From assembly GCA_937995335.1 (NCBI GenBank), contig CALKIH010000011.1, positions 62,001 to 126,000 of the forward strand: 64,000 nucleotides of DNA. Direction: 5' to 3'. Positions 1 through 7,241 of the stretch are shown piece after piece (the first letter of the stretch is position 1; every line of letters begins with the position of its first letter). A program made the position numbers and the translations under genes. The DNA is from UBA2357 sp002344625 (lineage in GTDB: Bacteria; Pseudomonadota; Gammaproteobacteria; Burkholderiales; Rhodocyclaceae). Under the pieces are notes generated by a model. That model saw only the letters and a program-made list of their open reading frames with translations. It was not told the DNA's origin and did not search any database.

Positions 1-803
1 CGGCCCCGGACTGGGGTACGGTGCCGGCGACCGAGGTGGTGCTGTTCTATCCGGGCGTGTCGCCGCTCGAATGGATCACCAAGGGCACCGAGCATGGCGG
101 CGCGCGGGCGCTCAAGAAGGGCGAGACCTGTGCCGACTGCCATGACGAGGAGGCGAGCGACATGGGCCGCAAGATGGCCAGCGGCCAGAAGATCGAGCCG
201 GCGCCGATTCCGGGCAAGGCCGGCTTCATTCCGGTCAAGGTGCAGGCCAGCCATGACGGCGAGAATCTCTACATGCGCTTCGCGTGGAAGCAGCCAGCCG
301 CGTCGGGCGCCGCGCCGCTCGACGCCAAGAATCCGGTCAAGATCGCGTTCATGCTCGAAGACGGCGGCAAGGTCGAGCTCGCCGACCAGGCCGGCTGCTG
401 GGCGACCTGTCATCTCGATTCGCGCACCATGCCCGGCGCCGACGAGGCCAAGACCAAGTATGTGAAGGGGGGCTCGCTCGCCGAAGGCAAGTTCTACGAC
501 CTGTATCAATGGCGCAGCGGCGAGAACAAGGGGTTCGACGGCCATGTCGCCGAAACGCGGGTGATGGAGGGCGGCAAGGCATTGGTGAGCGCCGAGGGCA
601 AGCTTGCCGGCGACGAATGGTCGGTGGTGTTCGTGCGCAAGCTCGCGGGCGGCGAGGGCGACGTCACCCTGGCGCCGGGCAATGCCTACAACTTCGGCTT
701 CGCGATTCACGACGACAGCGCGGCGGGCCGTTTCCACCATGTGTCGCTCGGCTACAAGCTCGGCCTGGATACCGACGCCCATATCAAGGCGGTCAAGCAA
801 TAG
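1..803 (+). CDS. c-type cytochrome, ethylbenzene-dehydrogenase-like haem-binding family (5' partial)
   Basis: The frame is open from the window edge, so the N-terminus lies outside; the GTG at 21 is not the real start. The visible part has a CxxCH haem c site (CADCH, just after an 'HGGARALKKGE' stretch), followed by a domain resembling the haem-binding subunit of ethylbenzene dehydrogenase/DMSO-reductase-family enzymes. That domain carries a second cysteine-histidine motif, CWATCH, with three residues between the cysteines. Proteins of this type occur beside nirS in Rhodocyclales, where they probably act as periplasmic electron carriers. A cupredoxin gene follows 39 bases downstream on the same strand, so the two may form a redox pair. 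Family assignment is fairly sure; the partner is inferred. Confidence 0.75.
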   Translation, partial: APDWGTVPATEVVLFYPGVSPLEWITKGTEHGGARALKKGETCADCHDEEASDMGRKMASGQKIEPAPIPGKAGFIPVKVQASHDGENLYMRFAWKQPAASGAAPLDAKNPVKIAFMLEDGGKVELADQAGCWATCHLDSRTMPGADEAKTKYVKGGSLAEGKFYDLYQWRSGENKGFDGHVAETRVMEGGKALVSAEGKLAGDEWSVVFVRKLAGGEGDVTLAPGNAYNFGFAIHDDSAAGRFHHVSLGYKLGLDTDAHIKAVKQ

Positions 804-842
804 GCGGATGGAATCCCGGCCAGGCCCGCAAAGGCATACAAC

Positions 843-1163
843 ATGAAACGATTGCTTTTGGCCACCCTCGCGGGTGGCTTCGTTTTGGCGTCGCTGCAGG
901 CCGTCGCGGCCGAGCACGTGGTGGAAATCTCCGGCTACAAGTACCAACCGGCGGCGCTCGAGATCAAGCGCGGCGACACGGTGGTATGGATCAACCGCGA
1001 GAAACGCGTCAGCCATTCGGTGCTGTTCAGCGGCAGTGGCGAGGAGTCGGAGCGCTTCTTCCCCGACGAGAAATGGTCGCGCGTATTCGATGAAGCCGGC
1101 CGTTTCGAGTATCGATGCGGCCCTCACCCCGAGATGATGGGCACGGTGACCGTCACCGAATAG
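843..1163 (+). CDS. Periplasmic cupredoxin (plastocyanin/pseudoazurin-like)
   Basis: A 106-residue protein with a signal peptide (residues 1-22, ending 'LQAVAA'). The mature part is one cupredoxin domain of about 84 residues. Likely type 1 copper ligands are visible: His in 'RVSHSVLF', then Cys, His and Met in 'YRCGPHPEMMG'. Small blue copper proteins carry electrons to nitrite and nitric oxide reductases in the periplasm, and the location beside the nir cluster supports that role. It is shorter than azurin (about 128 residues) and closer to plastocyanin in size. The start is the first ATG before the signal peptide. It ends in a stem-loop facing the convergent norF gene. Confidence 0.85.
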   Translation: MKRLLLATLAGGFVLASLQAVAAEHVVEISGYKYQPAALEIKRGDTVVWINREKRVSHSVLFSGSGEESERFFPDEKWSRVFDEAGRFEYRCGPHPEMMGTVTVTE

Positions 1164-1175
1164 CCGGACCGGCCG

Positions 1176-1196
1176 GGCGCCGGGCTTGCCGGCGCC
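1176..1196. terminator. Stem-loop between convergent cupredoxin and norF genes
   Basis: Perfect 8-bp arms GGCGCCGG and CCGGCGCC surround a 5-base loop. It lies in the 42-base gap between two genes that converge. There is no T-run on either side, so it is a hairpin at a gene end rather than a classical intrinsic terminator. Confidence 0.4.
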
Positions 1197-1205
1197 GGGT
1201 CGCGT

Positions 1206-1508
1206 TCACAGCGTCGTCCACCCCGCGATCCGCTCGCCCAGCCACGCGGTGAGCAGCAGCCAGATCGGCACGAACACGATGAAGAGCCGGAGCGCCCACT
1301 GGATGAACGGATGGGCGCGGTTCGCCTCGATGAAGTAGCGCGCGATCAGCGTGCATTTGAGCCAGACGATCGCGGCGACGATCGGGGTGAGCCATGCCGA
1401 GGCATGCAGAGACCGTCCGACGCCCAGGCTGCCCAGTGTCAGCACGACGAGCAGGGCCCAGGCGCCGGCCAGCGCCAGGGTGCCGGTGGATGATGAAGTG
1501 ACGCGCAT
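1206..1508 (-). CDS. norF: NorF-like membrane protein (cytochrome c oxidase subunit IV family)
   Basis: A 100-residue protein with three predicted membrane helices (about residues 10-29, 38-58 and 72-92). The motif 'WLKCTLIARYFIEA' followed by 'HPFIQWALRLFIVF' is typical of the small prokaryotic COX4/NorF family. NorF and NorE accompany nitric oxide reductase in denitrifiers and help its assembly or full activity, although they are not catalytic subunits. The gene starts 18 bases after norE and is probably co-transcribed from the box upstream of norE. The norCB genes are not in this window. Confidence 0.82.
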   Translation of the reverse strand: MRVTSSSTGTLALAGAWALLVVLTLGSLGVGRSLHASAWLTPIVAAIVWLKCTLIARYFIEANRAHPFIQWALRLFIVFVPIWLLLTAWLGERIAGWTTL

Positions 1509-1526
1509 TTGCCGGGCTCTCCGTGA

Positions 1527-2168
1527 TCAGACGAGTACGTAGCACAGCGAGAAGATGATCAGCCAGATCATGTCCGTCACATGCCAGTAGCTGGCCAGCG
1601 CTTCCAGGCCGGAGTATTCCGCGCTGCTGTAAGCGCCCACCAGGTTGCGGGCCAGCACCCACAGCATCCCCAGGATGCCCCAGAAGCCGTGCACCAGGTG
1701 GGTCAGGGTCAGGTAGTAGTACACGGTGAAGAAGATGCCCGAGTCGCCGCGGATGCCGTGGGCAAGATTCCAGCGAAACTCCAGATACTTCGCGACCGGA
1801 TAGCCCAGCGCCAGCACCAGGCCGCCGATCAGCCAGCCGATCGACTGGCGCCGCTTGCCGTCGCGGATCGCATTCACCGACAGTGCGATCAACAGGCTGC
1901 TGGTGAGCAGCAGCAGCGTGATCGTGGTGCCCGCCACCAGCGACAGGCGGGCGTGGCCCGCCTCGAAGTCAGTCGGAAAGTGCGCGCGCGAAACGAAGTA
2001 CACCGAGAACAGCACCGCGAACTCGACGAACACGCAGGTGATGCCGACCCAGATGCCCTTGTTGCCGGGGATGCGGCCGCTTGCGGCCGGGGTGTCGAGG
2101 CGGGGAGGGCCGTCGTGCGCGGTCGGCAGCCGACCCGCATCGCCGGCGGGCGGCAGCGCGCCCGGCAT
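1527..2168 (-). CDS. norE: NorE-like protein (cytochrome c oxidase subunit III family)
   Basis: About 213 residues from the chosen ATG. It has five membrane helices and the subunit III signature 'GIWVGITCVFVEFAVLF', 'YYYLTLTHLVHGFWGI' and a C-terminal 'YWHVTDMIWLIIF'. It is related to haem-copper oxidase subunit III and is linked to nitric oxide reductase function. The frame stays open upstream to 2324, but a perfect FNR/DNR box lies inside that extension at 2266-2279. A promoter activated from there would start transcription near 2231, so the start should be downstream. The ATG at 2168 is preferred; the ATG at 2228 would leave almost no leader. No strong ribosome binding site marks either choice. 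Confidence 0.8.
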   Translation of the reverse strand: MPGALPPAGDAGRLPTAHDGPPRLDTPAASGRIPGNKGIWVGITCVFVEFAVLFSVYFVSRAHFPTDFEAGHARLSLVAGTTITLLLLTSSLLIALSVNAIRDGKRRQSIGWLIGGLVLALGYPVAKYLEFRWNLAHGIRGDSGIFFTVYYYLTLTHLVHGFWGILGMLWVLARNLVGAYSSAEYSGLEALASYWHVTDMIWLIIFSLCYVLV

Positions 2169-2265
2169 TGCGGGCGCGGCCGCGATGAGTGACAGGCAGG
2201 AGCTCGGTGTGAGAATGGCGGGCAGCATATATCCGATAGTTTTGATCAGGTATATGTCGCGCGCT

Positions 2266-2279
2266 TTGATACCGATCAA
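2266..2279 (-). promoter_or_regulatory. FNR/DNR box upstream of norE
   Basis: TTGATACCGATCAA is a perfect match to the FNR/DNR consensus TTGAT-N4-ATCAA. Its centre lies about 104 bases before the chosen norE start. With the usual -41.5 spacing, transcription on the minus strand would begin near 2231. It gives norEF its own anaerobic/NO-responsive promoter, separate from nirE. Confidence 0.85.
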
Positions 2280-2320
2280 GCGCGCCGGCCGCCGTGTCGA
2301 GCCCGGCGGCGGGCACGCGG

Positions 2321-3133
2321 TCAACAGGCCTGCGGGGCCTCGCGCCGCGTGTGATCGCCGGATGCAGCCTGATTCCCCGCGACCGAGACGACGCCCCCGA
2401 CGATGATCAAAGCCGGCGACTTCATGCCGCTTTCGTCGACCCGCCGCGCCAGCGTCGCGAGCGTGGCCGCGAGCGTCACCTGTTGCGGCGTGGTGCCCTT
2501 GTGGATCGCCGCCGCGGGCGTCTCGGGCGGCAGACCGTGCTTGATGAGCTCGCTGCAGATGATCGCGATCGCGCCGAGCCCCATGTAGATGACGACCGTC
2601 TGCTGCGGTCGCGCGAGCGAGGGCCAGTCGAGATTGACGGTGCCGTCCTTGAGGTGTCCGGTCGCGAAAACCACCGTGCGCGCATGGTCGCGGTGGGTGA
2701 GCGGGATGCCGGTACAGGCCGAGATGCCGGATGCGGCGGTGATGCCGGGAACGACCTCGCAGCGTACGCCGGCTTCACGCAACTCCTCCATTTCCTCGCC
2801 GCCGCGTCCGAATATGAACGGATCGCCGCCCTTGAGGCGCACCACCTGCCGGCCCTCGTGCGCGAGGCGCACCAGCAGCGCATTGATCTGATCCTGCGGC
2901 AGGCTGTGGTTGCCGGCCTCCTTGCCGGCGTAGAAGCGCTGGGCGGCCGGGTTCACCAGATCCATCACGCCGGTGCCGACCAGGTGATCGAACACCACCG
3001 CCTCGGCGCTTGCGAGCAGGCGGGCGGCCTTGAGCGTCAGGAGCTCGGGGTCGCCCGGGCCGGCGCCAACGAGATAAACCGTACCGACGGACGTGTCGCG
3101 CCCCGGCGGGCTCTGCTTGATCGGGTGGAGCAT
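2321..3133 (-). CDS. nirE: Uroporphyrinogen-III C-methyltransferase (SUMT), NirE-type
   Basis: A 270-residue SAM-dependent enzyme that methylates uroporphyrinogen III at C2 and C7 to precorrin-2, the entry to sirohaem and haem d1. Family motifs are clear: 'VYLVGAGPGDPELLTLKA' near the N-terminus, 'KGGDPFIFGRGGEE', and 'VVPGITAASG'. It is the single-domain SUMT, without the CysG oxidase/ferrochelatase part. The ATG at 3133 has CGGAGA 7-8 bases upstream. It is divergent from nirC, with an FNR-like box between them, so it most likely serves haem d1 synthesis as NirE; a cobA role in sirohaem or cobalamin synthesis cannot be excluded. Confidence 0.9.
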   Translation of the reverse strand: MLHPIKQSPPGRDTSVGTVYLVGAGPGDPELLTLKAARLLASAEAVVFDHLVGTGVMDLVNPAAQRFYAGKEAGNHSLPQDQINALLVRLAHEGRQVVRLKGGDPFIFGRGGEEMEELREAGVRCEVVPGITAASGISACTGIPLTHRDHARTVVFATGHLKDGTVNLDWPSLARPQQTVVIYMGLGAIAIICSELIKHGLPPETPAAAIHKGTTPQQVTLAATLATLARRVDESGMKSPALIIVGGVVSVAGNQAASGDHTRREAPQAC

Positions 3134-3236
3134 CTGTGAATCTCCGGAAAGGTCGCAATGAAGCTGCGAGCCGACATTTTAGGGCCGAAATCGACCTTGG
3201 CGAGCACGACTATATCCCACGTCGCGGACAAGGAAA

Positions 3237-3250
3237 TTAACCCACGTCAA
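3237..3250. promoter_or_regulatory. FNR/DNR-like box between nirE and nirC
   Basis: TTAACCCACGTCAA matches the TTGAC-N4-GTCAA form with one mismatch in the left half-site. It lies 72 bases before the nirC start and 110 bases before the nirE start in the divergent gap, so it could serve either or both directions. With -41.5 spacing the nirC transcript would begin near 3285. Confidence 0.6.
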
Positions 3251-3315
3251 GGCGGTCCGGGCGGTGCGCGGCCGATACTGCCGCCATTCCAGGACGGTGC
3301 CGAGGAGCGGACGAT

Positions 3316-3726
3316 ATGCACGAACTAATCTGGCGGCTGATCATGGTGCTGACTGCGCTGGCGGCGCTGCTGCCGTTCGCGGTGCCGGTATGGGCACAGG
3401 CGCCGGCCGCGCAGCGGCCCGACGCCGCACGCGAGCAGGCCCTGATCCACATGGTGCGGCAGGACTGTGGTTCGTGCCACGGGCTCACCCTCAAAGGGGG
3501 CCTCGGCCCGGCGCTCACCCCGCAGGCATTGCACGACCGGCCGGCCGAGAGCCTGGTGGCGACCATCGTCGGCGGCCGCCCGGGCACGCCGATGCCGCCG
3601 TTTCGCGGCCTGGTGACCGAAGCCGAGGCGTGGTGGATGGTCGAGCAGCTGCTTGCCGGCTTTCCGGAAGACCGCGGTCCCGCCACGGCCGCGGTGTCCC
3701 CGGCATCGGTTCGGGCCGGCCGGTGA
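3316..3726 (+). CDS. nirC: Monohaem cytochrome c, NirC-like
   Basis: A 136-residue protein with a signal peptide (to about residue 28, '...PVWAQA'). It has one class I cytochrome c domain with CGSCH at residues 51-55 and the likely axial Met93 in 'TPMPPF'. NirC is a small periplasmic cytochrome that can donate electrons to cd1 nitrite reductase and takes part in haem d1 maturation. It is the first gene of the plus-strand nir series and lies directly upstream of nirF. The last 20 residues are a loose Ala/Pro/Arg tail. Confidence 0.85.
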   Translation: MHELIWRLIMVLTALAALLPFAVPVWAQAPAAQRPDAAREQALIHMVRQDCGSCHGLTLKGGLGPALTPQALHDRPAESLVATIVGGRPGTPMPPFRGLVTEAEAWWMVEQLLAGFPEDRGPATAAVSPASVRAGR

Positions 3727-3794
3727 TCCGCCCGCGGGTTTGGTGCCCACGCAGTTTCCCGTTTTTGCCATCGACATGATCGGAGTCTCGAACG

Positions 3795-4988
3795 ATGCAT
3801 CGATTCATCAACTCAATTGCCATCGCCGCCGGGCTCGCGGTGGCGACACTCAGCGGCTGTGCGACGCCCGCTGCCCAGCCACTGCGTGGCACCGGCGACT
3901 TGGGCGTGGTTATCGAGCGTGCCGCCGGGCGGGTCGCGATCGTCGAGACCAGCGGCCGGACCGTGCTCGCCCGGGTGGAGGGCCTGGGCGACCTCTCGCA
4001 CGCATCGGTGGTGTTCTCGCGTGACGGACGCCATGCCTATGTGTTCGGCCGCGACGGCGGCCTGACCAAGGTCGATCTGCTCACCGCCACCATCGCCGGC
4101 CGGGTGATGCAGGCCGGCAACGCCATCGGCGGAGCGATCTCGCAGGACGGCCGCATTCTGGTCGCGCAGAACTACGAGCCGGGTGGCATCCGCGCGTTCG
4201 ATGCCGATACGCTCGCACCGCTGGCCGACGTGCCGGCGGTTTACGGCAGCGACGGCGCGCGCTCCAAGGTGGTCGGTCTGGCCGACCTGCCGGGCAACCG
4301 CTTCATCTACGCGCTGTTCGACGCGAACCAGATCTGGATCACCGATCTGTCCGATCCGGCGAATCCGCGCACCGAGCGCTTCGAAGCGGGCAGGCAACCC
4401 TACGACGCGCTGGTGACGCCTGACGGGCGTTACTACATCGCCGGCCTGTTCGGTGAAGACGGCTTGTCGATGCTGGACCTGTGGCAGCCGCAACTGGGCG
4501 TGCGCACGATCTTGCCCGGCTACGGACGTGGCGAGGAGGCGCTGCCGGTGTACAAGATGCCTCATCTGCGCGGTTGGGCGGTCGCGGGTGGTCGCGCCTA
4601 CCTGCCGGCGATCGGGCGCCATGAAGTGTTGGTGGTCGAACTGGGGACCTGGAAGGAACTCGAGCGGATCCCGGTCAGGAGCCAGCCGGTGTTCGTGATG
4701 GCGCGCCCGGACGGGCGCGAGGTGTGGGTGAACTTCGCCTTCCCCGAAAACGGTTGGATGCAGGTCATCGATACGTTCGCGGGCCGGCTGGTAGACAGCT
4801 TCCAGCCCGGCCGCGCGGTGCTGCACATGGAGTTCACGGCGCGCGGCGAAGCGGTTTGGATCTCCGCCCGCGACGACCACAAGGTGCTCGTCTACGACAC
4901 CAAGACCCGCGAGCCCGTGGCCGAACTCGCGGCGGACAGCCCCAGCGGCATCTTCTTCGCCAGCCGCGCGTTCCGGACCGGGTTCTGA
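3795..4988 (+). CDS. nirF: NirF, haem d1 biosynthesis lipoprotein
   Basis: A 397-residue d1-type eight-bladed beta-propeller protein without a cytochrome c domain. A lipoprotein signal is visible (LSGC, Cys22), so it is anchored on the periplasmic side. Propeller repeats such as 'SRDGRHAYVFGRDG', 'TPDGRYYIAGLFGEDG' and 'ARPDGREVWVNFAFPENG' are characteristic. NirF is needed for a periplasmic step in converting the precursor to dihydro-haem d1 and is known to interact with NirN and NirS. The stop codon lies one base before the nirDL ATG, indicating tight coupling. Confidence 0.93.
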   Translation: MHRFINSIAIAAGLAVATLSGCATPAAQPLRGTGDLGVVIERAAGRVAIVETSGRTVLARVEGLGDLSHASVVFSRDGRHAYVFGRDGGLTKVDLLTATIAGRVMQAGNAIGGAISQDGRILVAQNYEPGGIRAFDADTLAPLADVPAVYGSDGARSKVVGLADLPGNRFIYALFDANQIWITDLSDPANPRTERFEAGRQPYDALVTPDGRYYIAGLFGEDGLSMLDLWQPQLGVRTILPGYGRGEEALPVYKMPHLRGWAVAGGRAYLPAIGRHEVLVVELGTWKELERIPVRSQPVFVMARPDGREVWVNFAFPENGWMQVIDTFAGRLVDSFQPGRAVLHMEFTARGEAVWISARDDHKVLVYDTKTREPVAELAADSPSGIFFASRAFRTGF

Positions 4989-4989
4989 C

Positions 4990-6039
4990 ATGTGCCGGCA
5001 TCATGCGGTTGCGGCCCCGGGCCGCGGTGAGCAGGCCCGCGACACCGGGCTCGCCGGCGTCGGGTTCGCACTGCTCAACGATTACCAGCACGGCTTTCCG
5101 CTGGTCGAGCAGCCCTTCGCCGAGCTTGCGCGCCGCCACGGCGTCGATGAGGCCGACGTGCTCGAGCGGTTTTCGGGTTGGCTGGACGATGGCACGATCA
5201 GCCGCGTCGGCGGGGTGCTGGCGCCCGGGCGTATCGGCGCCAGCGCGCTGGTGGCGCTGGCGGTGCCGCCCGCAGAGGTGGATGCGGTCGCCGCCCGGGT
5301 GAGCGCGCTGCCCGAGGTCAATCACAACTACCTGCGCGAGCACGAGATCAACCTGTGGTTCGTGATCACCGCGCGCACCGGCGCCGATTTCAGCGCGGTC
5401 GTGACCCGGATCGAGCGCGAAACCGGCTACCCGGCAATCGTGCTGCCGCTGGAAGAGGCCTTTCACATCGACCTGGGCTTCGATCTCGATGCGCACAAGC
5501 GCAGGGCCTGTCGCCCGGCCGCCGAGGTCCGGCCGGCGGGCGACAGGCCCTGTTTGCTTCCGGCCGTGGCGGAGCGCTTGCTGGGCGCGCTGCAGGACGG
5601 GCTACCGATCGTGCCGCGGCCCTATGCCGAGATCGGGCGGCGTGTCGAACTGAGCGGCGAGCGGGTGAGCGAGATGATCTCGGACTGGCTGGCCGACGGC
5701 ACGTTCAAACGCTTCGGCGTGGTCGTGCGTCACCACGAACTCGGATTCGTCGCCAACGCGATGTGCGTGTGGGATGTGCCCGACCATGTCGCGAGCGCCC
5801 TGGGCGGCGCGCTCGCGCGCGAGCCGGGGGTGACGCTGTGCTACCGGCGCCGGCGCGCGGCGCCGGTGTGGCGCTACAACCTCTTCTGCATGATCCATGG
5901 GCGGGCGCGGGACGAGGTGCGGGCGATCCGTGACGCGATCACGGGGCGCCACGGCCTCGATCGATGGCCGCATGCGACGCTGTTCAGCACCCGGCGGTTC
6001 AAGCAGTGCGGTGCCCGCTATTTCGGGCGGCCGGCATGA
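4990..6039 (+). CDS. nirDL: NirDL fusion, sirohaem decarboxylase subunit
   Basis: A 349-residue fusion of two AsnC/Lrp-like units. The first (about residues 20-150) contains 'NHNYLREHEINLWFV' and resembles NirD. The second (about residues 185-345) contains 'CYRRRRAAPVWRYNLFCMI' and resembles NirL. NirD, NirL, NirG and NirH together decarboxylate sirohaem to 12,18-didecarboxysirohaem in the cytoplasm. Each unit has an N-terminal winged-helix part, but the family acts as an enzyme rather than a DNA-binding regulator. The ATG follows the nirF stop by one base. Fused NirDL proteins are known in other denitrifiers. Confidence 0.92.
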   Translation: MCRHHAVAAPGRGEQARDTGLAGVGFALLNDYQHGFPLVEQPFAELARRHGVDEADVLERFSGWLDDGTISRVGGVLAPGRIGASALVALAVPPAEVDAVAARVSALPEVNHNYLREHEINLWFVITARTGADFSAVVTRIERETGYPAIVLPLEEAFHIDLGFDLDAHKRRACRPAAEVRPAGDRPCLLPAVAERLLGALQDGLPIVPRPYAEIGRRVELSGERVSEMISDWLADGTFKRFGVVVRHHELGFVANAMCVWDVPDHVASALGGALAREPGVTLCYRRRRAAPVWRYNLFCMIHGRARDEVRAIRDAITGRHGLDRWPHATLFSTRRFKQCGARYFGRPA

Positions 6040-6118
6040 GCGCCGCCGCCCGGCCGCCCGAAGGGGACGCTCTCTTCCCGTGGGGAGGTGCCTGCGCTGA
6101 CGACCGGAGGGTAGCCCA

Positions 6119-6595
6119 GTGAGCCGCGCCGAACCCCGGCCCACGACGGCGCCGGATGCCACCGACCGCCGGCTGATCAACGCGCTGCAGGGCGGCTTTC
6201 CGCTGACCCGGACCCCGTTCGCCGACCTCGCGACGCTGCTGGGCCTCGACGAGGCCGAGATCATCGTCCGCCTGCAAGACATGCTCGACGCCCGGGTGCT
6301 GACCCGCTTCGGGCCGATGTTCCAGATCGAGCGGGTCGGCGGCGCCTTTTGCTTGGCCGCGATGGCGGTGCCGGAGCAGCGCTTCGACGCGGTGGCGGAG
6401 GCGGTCAATGCGTTCGACGCGGTGGCGCACAATTACCGCCGCGAACATGCCTTGAACATGTGGTTCGTGCTCGCGACCGAGCGTCCCGACGGCATCGCCG
6501 CCGCCGCCGAGGCGATCGGCGCGGCGACCGGGCTCGAAGTGCTGCTGTTCCCGAAAGAGCAGGAATACTTCGTCGAAATGAAACTGGAGGCCTGA
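6119..6595 (+). CDS. nirG: NirG, sirohaem decarboxylase subunit
   Basis: A 158-residue AsnC/Lrp-like protein of the NirD/NirG type, with the conserved 'HNYRREHALNMWFVLATE' segment. The start is a GTG with GGAGG eight bases upstream (6106-6110). It lies 79 bases after nirDL and overlaps nirH by one base (TGATG), so the two are translationally coupled. It forms part of the complex that removes two carboxyl groups from sirohaem. Confidence 0.9.
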   Translation: MSRAEPRPTTAPDATDRRLINALQGGFPLTRTPFADLATLLGLDEAEIIVRLQDMLDARVLTRFGPMFQIERVGGAFCLAAMAVPEQRFDAVAEAVNAFDAVAHNYRREHALNMWFVLATERPDGIAAAAEAIGAATGLEVLLFPKEQEYFVEMKLEA

Positions 6596-7131
6596 TGGCG
6601 CACCAAGCTGGAGAAACCCGCTCCGACCGGGTGCGCGACCCCCACGCCGACGGCCTCGCGCGGCGCATCATCGTGGCGACGCAGGCCGGCTTGCCGCTGG
6701 TCGCCGACCCGTGGGGCGCGGTGGCGGCCACGCTCGGCGTCCCGGCCGCAACGGTGCTCGACGCGGTCGCCGACATGCTCGCGCGCGGAGTCATCAGGCG
6801 CATCGGCGCGGTGCCCAATCACTATGCGATCGGCTTCACCGCCAACGGCATGAGCGTATGGGACATCGACGACGCCGCGGCCGATGGCGTGGGGCGCTTC
6901 CTCGCGGGGCTGACCAGCGTGACCCACTGCTATCGGCGCCCGCGGCGCCCGCCGCAGTGGCCGTACAACCTGTTCGCGATGGTGCACGGGCGCAGCCGCC
7001 AGGCGGTGGACGACGAGATCGCCGCACTGGCGCAGGCGCTGGAGATCCGGTTCCCGGGGGCGTGCCGCAGCCGCGACGTGCTCTACTCGTCGCGCATACT
7101 CAAGAAGACCGGGCTGCGGATTTCCGCCTGA
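6595..7131 (+). CDS. nirH: NirH, sirohaem decarboxylase subunit
   Basis: A 178-residue AsnC/Lrp-like protein of the NirL/NirH type with 'THCYRRPRRPPQWPYNLFAM'. The ATG at 6595 overlaps the nirG stop. The frame is open further upstream, but the TGATG junction and an AACTGGAGG sequence just before it fix the start. It completes the NirDLGH decarboxylase set together with the fusion gene upstream. Confidence 0.9.
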   Translation: MAHQAGETRSDRVRDPHADGLARRIIVATQAGLPLVADPWGAVAATLGVPAATVLDAVADMLARGVIRRIGAVPNHYAIGFTANGMSVWDIDDAAADGVGRFLAGLTSVTHCYRRPRRPPQWPYNLFAMVHGRSRQAVDDEIAALAQALEIRFPGACRSRDVLYSSRILKKTGLRISA

Positions 7132-7176
7132 CCCGCGAAGCCCGGACGGGGCGGGTGCGGGCCGCGCCGGGCGCAA

Positions 7177-7190
7177 TTGACCGCGATCAT
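7177..7190 (+). promoter_or_regulatory. FNR/DNR-like box upstream of nirJ
   Basis: TTGACCGCGATCAT matches the TTGAY-N4-RTCAA consensus except for the last base. It lies 58 bases before the nirJ ATG. With -41.5 spacing, transcription would start near 7225, 17 bases before the ATG and just upstream of the GGGAGGAA ribosome binding site. This gives nirJ-nirN an internal promoter within the nir series. Confidence 0.65.
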
Positions 7191-7241
7191 TTTCTTGCGC
7201 CCGGGTGCGGGTTCTAATCCGGCCAGACAGGGAGGAACCCG

